A DNA stretch of 64,000 nt. Source: an uncultured Selenomonadales bacterium. Its GTDB lineage: Bacteria > Bacillota > Negativicutes > Selenomonadales > Selenomonadaceae. The notes beneath the pieces were generated by a model. The model did not search any database, was not told where the DNA came from, and worked only from the letters and a program-made list of their open reading frames with translations. Both the position numbers and the translations under genes were made by a program. The first letter of the stretch is position 1; the number at the start of each line of letters is the position of its first letter. Below are positions 1-8,463 of this stretch, in pieces. The stretch is from the NCBI GenBank assembly GCA_947307055.1, contig CAMZHX010000002.1, positions 122,153 to 186,152 on the forward strand, read 5' to 3'.

Positions 1-30
1 ATTATACGTTAAAAATCCGATTTTGTTACA
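1..30 (-). promoter_or_regulatory. ECF-sigma-like promoter, copy 1
   Basis: Read on the minus strand this is TGTAAC, 16 bases, CGTA, the pattern of sigma-W-type ECF promoters (known consensus TGAAAC-N16-CGTA). It is the first of three near-identical copies, with the others at 322-347 and 920-945. All share a T-rich tract and GCTAAACT just upstream and the spacer core CGGATTTT. This copy points off the left edge, so it probably drives another peptide gene outside the window. Function is inferred from pattern and repetition. Confidence 0.6.
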
Positions 31-61
31 GAGTTTAGCTAAATTTTTTAGTTCAGTCAAT

Positions 62-93
62 GAAAAAACCCTCCGACAGGTGCCGAAGGGCTT
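62..93 (-). terminator. Rho-independent terminator of the 55-residue peptide gene
   Basis: On the minus strand a stem built from CCCTTCGGCA and its partner is followed by six T. It lies just after the stop of the gene at 113-280. The terminator at 379-410 has the same CCCTTCGGCA left arm, so promoter, gene and terminator look like a duplicated cassette. Confidence 0.75.
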
Positions 94-112
94 TTGTTAG
101 CTTGTTTCGCGT

Positions 113-280
113 TTACCTAACATGAAGTATCCGACCTTGATTATCAATATTTACGTCCGGTTTAACATTGTCCACGTTAGAACGAGCATAAAAGCCGCCC
201 GCGACCTTTTCGAGTTCCTCATCGCTCAATTTTTCCAGCGCGTCATTGATTTTTTTCAAGTTTTCCTCACGTGTTGTCAT
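113..280 (-). CDS. Double-glycine leader peptide precursor (Nif11/NHLP-like), 55 aa
   Basis: This small gene encodes a 55-residue peptide whose first half ends in LSDEELEKVAGG, a classic double-glycine leader. Such leaders are normally cut after GG by a C39-type peptidase-transporter or guide modification enzymes. The remaining 26 residues (FYARSNV... to the end) would be the released peptide; they contain no Cys and few modifiable Ser/Thr, so a lanthipeptide is unlikely. The start at 280 is chosen because AAAGGAGACTGATAAAA sits directly before the ATG; longer readings run into the promoter at 322-347. The sister gene at 478-825 has the same ribosome site and leader motif. No transporter or modification enzyme is visible nearby. 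It could be a bacteriocin-like or signalling peptide; the function is unknown. Confidence 0.75.
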   Translation of the reverse strand: MTTREENLKKINDALEKLSDEELEKVAGGFYARSNVDNVKPDVNIDNQGRILHVR

Positions 281-321
281 TTTTATCAGTCTCCTTTGAT
301 TAAATTTTTTTCTGTCCCTTA

Positions 322-347
322 TACGTTGAAAATCCGTTTTCGTTACA
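322..347 (-). promoter_or_regulatory. ECF-sigma-like promoter, copy 2
   Basis: Minus strand TGTAAC (347-342), 16-base spacer, CGTA (325-322), about 40 bases before the start of the 55-residue peptide gene. It matches the copies at 1-30 and 920-945 over roughly 50 bases, including the AAGGGACAG that follows the -10 element in copies 2 and 3. Confidence 0.65.
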
Positions 348-378
348 GAGTTTAGCAAAAAAATTTTATCCAGTCAAT

Positions 379-410
379 GAAAAAACCCCTCAGCAGCTTG
401 CCGAAGGGCT
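379..410 (-). terminator. Rho-independent terminator of the 115-residue peptide gene
   Basis: On the minus strand a ten-pair stem (left arm CCCTTCGGCA, loop AGC) is followed by a run of T. It is placed about 70 bases after the stop of the gene at 478-825. Confidence 0.8.
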
Positions 411-477
411 TTTTTTGTTCAGATTGCGACCGTAATGCCGAATTATCGACGAGCCGCGTTTTTGAGCCTAAATTGTT

Positions 478-825
478 TTAGATTTGGAACTGTTTGGGAT
501 CCATGTCATGGTAGCCAGCCTGATTAAGTGCCATTTCAACTGCCTGGTTGCGCGAAATCGGTTGACCGCTCTTTGTGAAATATTCGCTTGCTCCAAAATC
601 ATTGTACTTAACTTTAATTCCGAGCTTGCTGTAGAGCGAAGTAACTCTTGCCGCAATTCCGTTGACGTTATTGTTGGTGATTTGGTAGAGATCATATGCC
701 TCCATTCTCCCGCCCATTGCGTTGAAGAGTTTCGTGTCGAGTGACAATTCATCGCGGTTGCCGCCGGCGACCTTTTCCAGTTCCTCTTCATTCATGATTT
801 CGTCCTTCAAGATTTCGTTTGCCAT
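478..825 (-). CDS. Double-glycine leader protein (Nif11/NHLP-like), 115 aa
   Basis: The first 22 residues end in NEEELEKVAGG, the same double-glycine leader as the gene at 113-280. The remaining 93 residues form a larger, mostly charged and polar domain with no Cys and no membrane segment. It is therefore larger than a typical class II bacteriocin and could be a leader fused to a folded effector. AAAGGAGACTGATAAAA before the ATG at 825 is identical to the site of its neighbour. The gene has its own ECF-like promoter at 920-945 and terminator at 379-410, so it is a one-gene unit. A glycosyltransferase and an acetyltransferase lie upstream in the same direction, but a functional link is only a guess. 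Confidence 0.75.
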   Translation of the reverse strand: MANEILKDEIMNEEELEKVAGGNRDELSLDTKLFNAMGGRMEAYDLYQITNNNVNGIAARVTSLYSKLGIKVKYNDFGASEYFTKSGQPISRNQAVEMALNQAGYHDMDPKQFQI

Positions 826-919
826 TTTTATCAGTCTCCTTTTAAAATTGTTTGATATTTTTTCTTTGCTGTCGATTCAGCTTGTCCTTTGCGGCTCTAT
901 TTTTTCTTTCTGTCCCTTA

Positions 920-945
920 TACGTTCAAAATCCGATTTCGTTACA
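920..945 (-). promoter_or_regulatory. ECF-sigma-like promoter, copy 3
   Basis: Minus strand TGTAAC (945-940), 16-base spacer, CGTA (923-920), upstream of the 115-residue peptide gene. The untranslated leader here is longer (about 85 bases) than at copy 2. Conservation over about 50 bases with copies 1 and 2 supports shared regulation. Confidence 0.65.
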
Positions 946-985
946 AAGTTTAGCAAAAAATTTTCTGCCGTCAAAGAATTGCGGC

Positions 986-1669
986 TTAAACTTCAGGATT
1001 AAGCTCCGCGCCGTATTCTTGCAGGAAAATTTTCTGATAGCGGCGATATTTTGGGTCGAGCGGCTTTTCTTTCGGGCAATGTATGCACCAAAAATCATTT
1101 TCTTGATTCGGCACGACAATTTTATAACCTGCGCGGCTCATTTCCTTACAAAGCGACGTATCGTAGAGGTGCCAGCCGTCAAATAAATCCTCGCGCCAAT
1201 TTAAATCGTATTGAGTAGCCAAAAAAAAGCCGTCAACCGACTCGACCTCTTGATAATTGCCTTCCGGCTCGCTGCAATGCGAATCAACGACGCTTTCCGG
1301 CTCGCAAGCGTGCAAAACTCTGCCGTAAGTGCGCAAACCGTCCCACCAAACGCCAGTTGCAGGCAAATTCATGCAACCAATCATTCCGACGACGCCAATC
1401 GATTTATCCGCGAAAATTTTGAGCAAATCGGCGACCAAATTTTTATTTACAACCAAAGTATCTTGATGAAGATAAATTTTGTATTTAGCGTCGGAATTTT
1501 TCATAGCGCGATTGTAGCCGGAAGTCATTGAGGCGGCATTTCTTATATCGATGAATTCAGCGGTCATATTTTCAGGGATTTTAAGATGTTTAAGGTACAA
1601 AAGGCATTCGGAATACCACCAATCGCTATTTACGCAGGTTATAAAGGCAATTTTTTTATCATCAAGCAA
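986..1669 (-). CDS. StrF-type family 2 glycosyltransferase
   Basis: The 227-residue protein looks like the StrF/Glyco_tranf_2_5 group of GT-A glycosyltransferases, which lack a membrane domain. Visible landmarks are the N-terminal strand KKIAFITCVN, an acidic-His segment IYLHQDTLVV that takes the place of the DxD nucleotide-sugar site, and VESVDGFFLATQYDL with GWHLYDTSLCKEM, typical of this group. The start is a TTG at 1669 preceded by GGAGGGG, and it overlaps the end of the acetyltransferase gene by 8 bases, so the two are translationally coupled. Substrate and acceptor cannot be read from the sequence. It precedes the double-glycine peptide genes in the same direction, but a promoter separates them. 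Confidence 0.75.
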   Translation of the reverse strand: MLDDKKIAFITCVNSDWWYSECLLYLKHLKIPENMTAEFIDIRNAASMTSGYNRAMKNSDAKYKIYLHQDTLVVNKNLVADLLKIFADKSIGVVGMIGCMNLPATGVWWDGLRTYGRVLHACEPESVVDSHCSEPEGNYQEVESVDGFFLATQYDLNWREDLFDGWHLYDTSLCKEMSRAGYKIVVPNQENDFWCIHCPKEKPLDPKYRRYQKIFLQEYGAELNPEV

Positions 1670-2168
1670 AATTTTTCCCCTCCAAGTTCAAAAGCATAAC
1701 GAATTCCAATTCAGTTTCGCCTAAAACCTCGCCGACGACTTTAAATCCGAGCCGCTCATAAAATTTTTTAGTTTTAGGGATAGATTTTTGAACGGACAGC
1801 GAAACTTGCTTAAAATTTTTATTTACGAGCCGCGCCAGCATTTTTTTGATAAGTTTAGAGCCGATACCGTGTCCGCAAAAATCAGGATAGAGCGCGATGA
1901 CTAAAGAAGGAGTTTTGTCGTCGATATGGCTGAAATCGTTCATGATGCGAACCCAACACGCTCCGACGACTTTTCCAGCGACTTCGACAGCAAGGCAATC
2001 GTCAGCAGGTTGAGTTCCGAAATTTTTAGTATAAAGTTGTAGTTCTGGGAGATTTAGAATATCCCGCGAGTGTTTGACGCCACCTTCTGGCGCGTGAATC
2101 GCCTCGTATAAAAAATTTTCGAGTTCGCAGTATTCATTGGGGCGCATTTCGCGAATTTTATAGTCCAA
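1662..2168 (-). CDS. GNAT family N-acetyltransferase
   Basis: This 168-residue protein has the GNAT fold signature: an N-terminal strand-helix region, a central strand ending in LVIALYPDFCGHGIGSKLI (the acetyl-CoA-binding motif A, here C-G-H-G-I-G), and the late FYERLGFKVVGE motif B. It should move an acetyl group from acetyl-CoA to an unknown amine. The TTG at 2168 is preferred because GGAAGGTG lies six bases before it; a longer reading to 2234 has no such site. The gene is the first of a two-gene unit with the overlapping glycosyltransferase, and divergent from the HD-domain gene at 2265. Confidence 0.8.
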   Translation of the reverse strand: MDYKIREMRPNEYCELENFLYEAIHAPEGGVKHSRDILNLPELQLYTKNFGTQPADDCLAVEVAGKVVGACWVRIMNDFSHIDDKTPSLVIALYPDFCGHGIGSKLIKKMLARLVNKNFKQVSLSVQKSIPKTKKFYERLGFKVVGEVLGETELEFVMLLNLEGKNFA

Positions 2169-2264
2169 AGTAATCACCTTCCGGAGAAAGTTTATCACAA
2201 GTCGACAGGAAAATAAATCGCAAAGCAGAATCAACTATTAAATTGAATTTAAGGAGTAATTTTG

Positions 2265-2825
2265 ATGAGTGAATTGACATTGGAGCGCGCGAAAGAAATT
2301 TTGCGCAAACACGTAACGGAGCCGCATTTATTTGTACACGCGGCGGCGGTAAGCGGTGCAATGGGCGCGATGGCGGAACATTTCGGCGAAAATAAGGAGC
2401 ATTGGTCGGCAATCGGCTATTTGCATGATGTTGACTTTGAAAAATTCCCTGAAGAGCATTGCCAACACGTTCGCGAGCTTTTGGAGCCGGAAGGAATCAG
2501 CGAAGACGACATTAAAACGATAATTTCGCACGGCTACGGCTTGACGGGCGCGGAAATTAAGCCGGAAACGCCATGTCAGAAGAGTTTATTTGCGGTCGAC
2601 GAGCTGACAGGGATTGTGCATGCTTACGCGCTAATGCGTCCTGAAAAAATGGACGGAATGTCGGTTAAGAGCTTGAAAAAGAAGTTTAAGGACAAAAGAT
2701 TTGCGGCGAAATGCAATCGGGAAGTTATACAGCGCGGCGCGGACGATTTAGGCATGGATTTGGGCGTTTTAATGGAGCTTTGCATAAAAGGAATGGCGGA
2801 ACGCGCCGATGAACTGCAATTTTAA
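2265..2825 (+). CDS. HD-domain phosphohydrolase-like protein
   Basis: The 186-residue protein carries HD-superfamily motifs: LFVHAAAVSGAMG with the first His, YLHDVDF with the His-Asp pair that binds metal, a further His in ISHGYG, and a late Asp in AVDELTGIVHA. This arrangement is common in small uncharacterised HDIG hydrolases acting on nucleotides or other phosphoesters. AAGGAG eight bases before the ATG at 2265 fixes the start. It ends 12 bases before gltX and probably shares its transcript. Exact substrate is unknown. Confidence 0.8.
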   Translation: MSELTLERAKEILRKHVTEPHLFVHAAAVSGAMGAMAEHFGENKEHWSAIGYLHDVDFEKFPEEHCQHVRELLEPEGISEDDIKTIISHGYGLTGAEIKPETPCQKSLFAVDELTGIVHAYALMRPEKMDGMSVKSLKKKFKDKRFAAKCNREVIQRGADDLGMDLGVLMELCIKGMAERADELQF

Positions 2826-2837
2826 GGAGGAAATGTT

Positions 2838-4178
2838 TTGGACAGAGTAAGAACAAGATTTGCGCCCAGTCCTACGGGTTACATGCACATAGGGAACCTT
2901 AGGACGGCACTTTATGCGTATTTATTTGCTAAATCGCAGGGCGGCGACTTCATTTTGAGGATAGAGGACACTGACCGCGCAAGATACGTAGCCGACGCGG
3001 TAGAATTTATCGAAAAGACGCTAGCGGCGGCGAAAATTATTCCAGACGAGGGCCCGCATCACGGCGGAGCGTTTGCACCCTACGTTCAAAGCGAGCGCAT
3101 GGACATTTATAAGAAATATGCCGAGCAGTTGGTTGCGGACGGGCACGCTTATTACGAGGAAAGCGAAAATGGCGTCGCGATTCGTCAGAAAATGCCGCGA
3201 GTGGGCGAAACGACATTTTTTGACGTATTGCACGGCAATATAACGATAGCAAATGCGGAATTGGAAGACCAAGTGCTTTTGAAAAGCGACGGAATGCCGA
3301 CATACAATTTTGCGAACGTAATCGACGACCATTTAATGGAAATTTCGCACATAATACGCGGCACGGAGTTTATCACGTCGACGCCGAAGCACGTTTTGTT
3401 ATATGAATATTTCGGTTGGGAGTTGCCGACGTTCATACACCTTGCGCCGGTCATGGGCAAAGCTGAAGACGGCACAATTTCAAAGTTAAGCAAACGTCAT
3501 GGCGCAACGAGCTTTAACGATTTAATAGAAATGGGCTATTTAGCGGAAGCGATAACGAATTACGTAGCGTTATTGGGTTGGAGCCCGAAAAATTCTTGCC
3601 AAGAGCTATTTTCAATGGAAGAGCTGATTAAAAATTTCAGTTTGGACGGTTTGAGCAAGTCGCCGGCGGTATTTGACTATGCAAAGCTTGATTGGATGAG
3701 CGGCGAATATTTCAAAGCTATGAGCGACGCCGATTTTGCCTGCGCGGCTGAAAAATATCTTACTGACTTCGACGAATCGCGGAAAATTTTCTTATCGAGC
3801 CTGTTGAAGACGCGAATAGCGAAACTTTCTGACATACCGGCGATGATTTCGTTTTTAAAGGAGTTGCCGCCGTTTGACAAAGAACTTTTCGTGAACAAGC
3901 GCAATAAAATAACGCCGGAGAAGTCGATTGAAATAATTTTACCGGCGATAAAGCTTTTAGAGGCGGTCGACGACTGGAATTTAGAAATTTTGAACGGAAA
4001 AATAGCGGAATTCGTGACGGAAACGGGCTTAAAGGTTGGAACGGTGATGTGGCCGTTGAGAATTGCACTTTCAATGCAAAAAGTTACTCCGGGCGGAGTG
4101 ACGGATATATTATATTTGCTCGGCAAGGAAAAATCGCTTGAACGGCTGAATTTTGCTCTGAAAAATTTGCAAAAATAG
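2838..4178 (+). CDS. gltX: Glutamyl-tRNA synthetase
   Basis: The 446-residue class I synthetase charges tRNA with glutamate. The HIGH motif appears as HIGN at residues 17-20 after APSPTGYM, and the KMSKS motif as KLSKR at 216-220. RIEDTDRAR (41-49) and the RGTEFITSTP region are typical of GltX. At 446 residues it is shorter than the usual 470-490. The start is a TTG with AAGGAGG nearby, and the gene follows the HD-domain gene closely. If no GlnRS exists in the genome it may also charge tRNA-Gln, with later amidation; that cannot be judged here. Confidence 0.95.
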   Translation: MDRVRTRFAPSPTGYMHIGNLRTALYAYLFAKSQGGDFILRIEDTDRARYVADAVEFIEKTLAAAKIIPDEGPHHGGAFAPYVQSERMDIYKKYAEQLVADGHAYYEESENGVAIRQKMPRVGETTFFDVLHGNITIANAELEDQVLLKSDGMPTYNFANVIDDHLMEISHIIRGTEFITSTPKHVLLYEYFGWELPTFIHLAPVMGKAEDGTISKLSKRHGATSFNDLIEMGYLAEAITNYVALLGWSPKNSCQELFSMEELIKNFSLDGLSKSPAVFDYAKLDWMSGEYFKAMSDADFACAAEKYLTDFDESRKIFLSSLLKTRIAKLSDIPAMISFLKELPPFDKELFVNKRNKITPEKSIEIILPAIKLLEAVDDWNLEILNGKIAEFVTETGLKVGTVMWPLRIALSMQKVTPGGVTDILYLLGKEKSLERLNFALKNLQK

Positions 4179-4239
4179 CTTGCTTGCAGTTAACTCAATC
4201 TTATATAATGCTATCGAAGTTTATATAGGAGGCGAGGCG

Positions 4240-5247
4240 TTGGCAATGAAGCTCACGCGCAGAAATTTCGTCAAATTCGCGAGCATAACGGGCTTGTTTG
4301 GGCTGACCGGAATCTTGGCGAGTTGTTCGGATAAATCGGCAGAGGTTAAAAACGTAGCGGCGGCTGAAAAAATCCCGCTCGACGCAAAGGCTAAAGTTTA
4401 TTTCACGCAAAAGATTGACGCGCAACATCTCATCGCAGTTTATCAGAAAATAAATTCAAATATTGTCGGCAAAGTCGGCATAAAAATTCACACGGGCGAA
4501 CCGCATGGCCCGAATATCTTGTCGCCCGATTTGGTGCAATCATTTCAAGCGCAAGTCCCGAATTCTGCGATAATCGAGACGAATACGCTTTACAACGGGC
4601 CGCGCTACACGACTGAACGTCACAGAAAAGTTTTAAAGACAAATGGCTGGACTTTTTGCGAAGTTGACATTCTCGACGAGGACGGCGACGTTAATTTTCC
4701 TGTCAGCAACGGTTTTCACCTCAAGGAAGTCGCTATGGGTTCGCATTTGAAGAATTATGACTCGTTGATAGTTCTGACGCATTTTAAAGGGCATTCGATG
4801 GGCGGATTTGGCGGCAGTTTGAAAAATATTGCAATCGGTTGCGCGTCGGGCAGGAAAGGCAAAAGTCAAATTCACGGGCTCGAAGATAAAGGCGAGTGGC
4901 TCGAAGGCGAAATTTTCATGGAATATTTAGCGGACAGCGGCAAAGCGATTTGCGACCACTTCGGCAAGCAAATTGTTTATATAAACGTCCTGCAGCGTAT
5001 GAGCGTTGATTGCGATTGCGTAGGAACTGGAGCCGCCGCGCCGGTTATGCCCGATTTAGGGATTTTAGGCTCGACAGACCTTCTTGCCGTTGATAAAGCC
5101 GCCGTCGATATGATTTACAATTTCAATGACGACCGCAAAAACGATTTGATTACGCGCATAGAAAGTCGAAGCGGTCTGCGTCAACTCTCGGCAATGGCTG
5201 AACACGAAATGGGCACACCCAATTACGAAATCATTTCTATCGATTAG
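4240..5247 (+). CDS. Tat-exported DUF362 protein
   Basis: The protein has a twin-arginine signal (TRRNFVKFASITG) followed by a hydrophobic stretch ending in ILASCS, which could also be a lipobox-like Cys. The mature part matches DUF362, with THFKGHSMGGFGGSLKN and KSQIHG near the middle and DCDCVGTG later. DUF362 proteins often accompany iron-sulfur or corrinoid proteins, but their reaction is not settled. The TTG at 4240 lies seven bases after AGGAGG; the ATG at 4246 is an alternative. A Tat signal fits the tatA-tatC genes at 17.2-18.2 kb. The 3' end overlaps the convergent sufB stop by four bases. Confidence 0.8.
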   Translation: MAMKLTRRNFVKFASITGLFGLTGILASCSDKSAEVKNVAAAEKIPLDAKAKVYFTQKIDAQHLIAVYQKINSNIVGKVGIKIHTGEPHGPNILSPDLVQSFQAQVPNSAIIETNTLYNGPRYTTERHRKVLKTNGWTFCEVDILDEDGDVNFPVSNGFHLKEVAMGSHLKNYDSLIVLTHFKGHSMGGFGGSLKNIAIGCASGRKGKSQIHGLEDKGEWLEGEIFMEYLADSGKAICDHFGKQIVYINVLQRMSVDCDCVGTGAAAPVMPDLGILGSTDLLAVDKAAVDMIYNFNDDRKNDLITRIESRSGLRQLSAMAEHEMGTPNYEIISID

Positions 5248-6638
5248 AGTTGCCCTTCCAATTCGAGGTTGATTAGATTATTCATTTCGACGGCGTATTC
5301 GAGGGGCAATTCTTTGGCGATAGGCTCGACGAACCCGCGAACAATCATAGCGCGAGCCTCCTCCTCCGAAATGCCGCGAGCCATAAGATAAAATACAGCT
5401 TCTTCCGAAATGCGCCCGATTTTAGCTTCGTGCCCGATGTCAGCTTCATCGCCCTCAATGTCCATGACGGGCAAAGTATCCGAGCGCGATTTGTCGTCGA
5501 GCATAAGCGATTCGCAGTTGACGGAGCATTTAGCGAAGGGCGCATTTTTAGTAACTTTGACGGCGGAACGATAGGTCGCCGAGCCGCCCGATTTGGAAAT
5601 AGTTCGCGTGTTGATATTGGCGGAAGTTTTCGGGGCGGCGTGAACGACGATTGCGCCGGTGTCGAGATTTTGCCCTTTGCCCGCGAAAGTCACGCCGGTA
5701 AACTCACAACGCGCTCCTTCGCCGTGCAGAACGCTACAAGGATAAAGCATAGAGACATGCGAGCCAAATGAACCGCTCACCCATTCGACGAGCGCATTTT
5801 TCTCGACAAGGGCGCGTTTAGTGTTTAGATTCATCATGTTGCGCGACCAATTTTCAATCGTGGAGTAGCGCAGGCGAGCACCTTCCTTGACAAACAATTC
5901 AACGCAACCCGCATGTAAATTCGTGACGTTGTAGCGCGGAGCCGAACAGCCTTCTATGAAATGCAACTTCGCGCCTGGCTCGACGATAATCAAAGTGTGC
6001 TCGAATTGCCCCGCGCCCGCCGCATTTAGTCTGAAGTAAGATTGCAACGGAATTTTAACATCGACGCCCGCCGGAACGTATACGAAACTGCCGCCCGACC
6101 AAACCGCTCCGTGCAACGCGGCAAATTTATGGTCTTTGGGCGGAACGAGCGTCATAAAATATTCGCGGACAATGTCTTCGTGTTCAACGAGCGCGGTCTC
6201 CATATCGGTATAAACGACGCCCTGTTCAGTCAAGCGTTTCTGGACACTGTGGTAAACGACTTCGGAATCGTATTGCGCACCGACGCCCGCTAGCGATTTT
6301 TTTTCAGCACTTGGAATGCCGAGCCGGTCGAAAGTATTTTTAATTTCATCGGGCACTTGCGACCAATCGCTGACTTGCCTAGCGTTTGGCTTGACGTAGG
6401 TGACAATTTCATTCATATTGAGTTCGCTGATATCGGGCCCCCATGTCGGCAACTCAATTTTTTTGTAGACTTCCAGCGATTTCAGGCGAAAATCGAGCAT
6501 CCAAGGCGGGTCGTGTTTCCGCGCAGATATGTCACGAATAATTTCCTCCGTCAAGCCCGCGTCGCTCTTGTAAATTGATTTATCTTCGTCGCGCACGTCG
6601 TACAGTGCCCGCTCAATGTCTTGAATATATGTTTTCAT
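5244..6638 (-). CDS. sufB: Fe-S cluster assembly protein SufB
   Basis: This 464-residue protein is the scaffold subunit of the SUF iron-sulfur assembly system. Landmarks are VYHSVQKRL, the long beta-helix region with GAVWSGGSFVYVPAGV, and the ERALVEKNALVEW-type core ending with MARGISEEEARAMIVRGFVEP near the C-terminus. Length is typical. SufB normally works with the SufC ATPase and SufD, and is usually encoded next to sufC; here neither is adjacent, so partners must lie elsewhere. The gap before it holds TTAGGAG repeats that supply the Shine-Dalgarno sequence. It could be co-transcribed from the kds operon behind it. Confidence 0.95.
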   Translation of the reverse strand: MKTYIQDIERALYDVRDEDKSIYKSDAGLTEEIIRDISARKHDPPWMLDFRLKSLEVYKKIELPTWGPDISELNMNEIVTYVKPNARQVSDWSQVPDEIKNTFDRLGIPSAEKKSLAGVGAQYDSEVVYHSVQKRLTEQGVVYTDMETALVEHEDIVREYFMTLVPPKDHKFAALHGAVWSGGSFVYVPAGVDVKIPLQSYFRLNAAGAGQFEHTLIIVEPGAKLHFIEGCSAPRYNVTNLHAGCVELFVKEGARLRYSTIENWSRNMMNLNTKRALVEKNALVEWVSGSFGSHVSMLYPCSVLHGEGARCEFTGVTFAGKGQNLDTGAIVVHAAPKTSANINTRTISKSGGSATYRSAVKVTKNAPFAKCSVNCESLMLDDKSRSDTLPVMDIEGDEADIGHEAKIGRISEEAVFYLMARGISEEEARAMIVRGFVEPIAKELPLEYAVEMNNLINLELEGQL

Positions 6639-6684
6639 AATTCCTAATTTCTAACTCCTACCTCCTAACTCCTAACTCCTAACT
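6639..6684. repeat. Short tandem repeat island (CTAACTC words)
   Basis: The gap between sufB and kdsD is filled with variants of the heptamer CTAACTC/CTAATTC. On the minus strand these read TTAGGAG, so the repeat supplies the ribosome binding site of sufB. The same words occur at 9994-10028. Confidence 0.8.
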
Positions 6685-6688
6685 GCTT

Positions 6689-7657
6689 TTAAACGACGCC
6701 TTGTCGCAGTAAGTCAGTCAAGTGAATTATGCCGACGGGGAAATTATTTTTGTCGATGACTGGCAAGACCGTTACGGGGCGCGGCTTATGTTTTTCCATG
6801 ACTGACAGAGCCGCCGCCGCTAATTTGTCCGCGCTGATTATGAGCGGCTTTTCAAACATAATGTGCTCGACCGGCTCATCAATGAAACTGCGATTTTTTT
6901 CCAGAGCACGGCGAATTATCCCGTCGGTGACGAGCCCGACAAATTTATTGTTCTCGTCGATAACAGAGACCGCGCCCAAACCTTTTGCCGTCATCTCGAA
7001 CAGGGCGTCCTTAGCCGTCGCGCCAACTTTGACAATTGGATTATCATCGCCGCTGTGCATAACGTCGCCGACAGTCAGCAGAAGTTTCCTACCCAATGCG
7101 CCGCCGGGGTGAAATAATGCAAAGTCGCTCGACGTGAAATTTTTCTCTTCCATAAGAGCCATAGCCAGCGCGTCGCCCATAGCAAGTGTCGCGGTCGTCG
7201 AAGCTGTCGGAGCTAAGCCTAGGGGGCAGGCCTCGCGCTCAACGCTTATGTCGATAAAATAGTCAGCGTTCTTGCCGAGCGTCGAATTTCTCTTGCCGCT
7301 CATGGCGATAATTTCCGCGCCAATCCTCCTGACGACCGGCAAAATGTTCACAATCTCGGAGGACTCGCCGCTATTTGAAATTGCAATCAGAATATCTCGT
7401 TCGGTAAGCATTCCCAAATCGCCGTGATAAGCCTCGGCGGGGTGCATGAAAAATGACGGCGTGCCGGTCGAAGAAAGGGTCGCCGCGATTTTCCTGCCGA
7501 CGTGACCTGATTTTCCCATGCCCGTCACCGCAACGCGCCCCCGACAACTCATAATCTTTTTGACCGCCGCAATAAACTCGTCGTCAATGCGCGGGATTAA
7601 ATTTTCAATCGCCGCCGCCTCAATCTTTAATGTCTCAATCGCTTTATCTTTTATCAT
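6689..7657 (-). CDS. kdsD: Arabinose-5-phosphate isomerase
   Basis: The 322-residue enzyme interconverts ribulose-5-phosphate and arabinose-5-phosphate, the first step of KDO synthesis. An N-terminal SIS sugar-isomerase domain is seen with [20 protein letters not shown] and the [12 protein letters not shown] active-site segment, followed by two CBS domains from about residue 200 ([14 protein letters not shown] and [11 protein letters not shown]). The ATG overlaps the kdsA stop by four bases, giving the order kdsB-kdsA-kdsD in one operon, which supports kdsD over kpsF or gutQ. Confidence 0.93.
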   Translation of the reverse strand: MIKDKAIETLKIEAAAIENLIPRIDDEFIAAVKKIMSCRGRVAVTGMGKSGHVGRKIAATLSSTGTPSFFMHPAEAYHGDLGMLTERDILIAISNSGESSEIVNILPVVRRIGAEIIAMSGKRNSTLGKNADYFIDISVEREACPLGLAPTASTTATLAMGDALAMALMEEKNFTSSDFALFHPGGALGRKLLLTVGDVMHSGDDNPIVKVGATAKDALFEMTAKGLGAVSVIDENNKFVGLVTDGIIRRALEKNRSFIDEPVEHIMFEKPLIISADKLAAAALSVMEKHKPRPVTVLPVIDKNNFPVGIIHLTDLLRQGVV

Positions 7658-8463
7658 TTGCTAACCTCGTGGATTCTTAGTGCTACTGCCAAAATTTTTT
7701 CCAAATCGTCAAGAGCAATCATATTCGCGCCGTCCGAAAGACCTTCTGCGGGCTTATCGTGCACTTCCAAAAATAATCCGTCGACACCGACCGCGCAGGC
7801 CGCTCTGACCAGTGGCGCGACGAATTCTCTTTGCCCGCCCGAACTCGAACCCGCGCCGCCTGGAAGTTGTACGCTGTGCGTGCCGTCGAAAATTACGGGG
7901 CAATTAAAGCCGCGCATAATCGGCAAGCCGCGCATGTCGACGACCAAATTGTTATAGCCAAACGACGTCCCGCGCTCGGTGAGCAAAATTTTTTCGGTTT
8001 GACTGCGCAACTTCTCCACGACGTTTATCATATCCCGCGCCGATAAAAATTGCGCCTTCTTGACGTTGACAACTTTTCCGGTCTTCGCAGCGGCAATCAA
8101 TAAATCGGTCTGCCTACAAAGGAACGCAGGGATTTGCAAAATGTCAGCGACTTCGGCGACAGGCGCGGCTTGATAAGTTTCGTGAATGTCCGTGACTATC
8201 GGGACGTTCAATTCGCGCTTAATCTGAGCCAAAATCTTCAAGCCCTCGACCATACCCGGCCCGCGATAACTTTTCAGCGACGAGCGATTTGCCTTGTCGA
8301 ATGACGCCTTGAAAATGTACGGGATGCCCAACTTGTCAGCGATTTCCTTAGCGCGGCGACCGATTTTCAAACTGCGCTCCAAACCCTCAAGCACGCAAGG
8401 CCCCGCGAGTAAAACCAACTTACCGCCGCCAATCTCAATATCTCCAACCTTAACGATGTTCAT
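7654..8463 (-). CDS. kdsA: KDO-8-phosphate synthase
   Basis: This 269-residue enzyme condenses arabinose-5-phosphate with phosphoenolpyruvate to make KDO-8-phosphate for the LPS inner core. [12 protein letters not shown], the [13 protein letters not shown] segment that binds substrate, TDIHE and the [12 protein letters not shown] motif are all present; length matches the family. Both ends overlap its neighbours by four bases (ATGA), so it is tightly coupled with kdsB upstream and kdsD downstream. Confidence 0.96.
   Translation of the reverse strand: MNIVKVGDIEIGGGKLVLLAGPCVLEGLERSLKIGRRAKEIADKLGIPYIFKASFDKANRSSLKSYRGPGMVEGLKILAQIKRELNVPIVTDIHETYQAAPVAEVADILQIPAFLCRQTDLLIAAAKTGKVVNVKKAQFLSARDMINVVEKLRSQTEKILLTERGTSFGYNNLVVDMRGLPIMRGFNCPVIFDGTHSVQLPGGAGSSSGGQREFVAPLVRAACAVGVDGLFLEVHDKPAEGLSDGANMIALDDLEKILAVALRIHEVSK

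Noticed and set aside
722..1186. A 154-codon plus-strand frame across the peptide and glycosyltransferase genes
   Set aside because: It runs antisense to two better-supported genes and the promoter at 920-945, has no ribosome site and an improbable composition.
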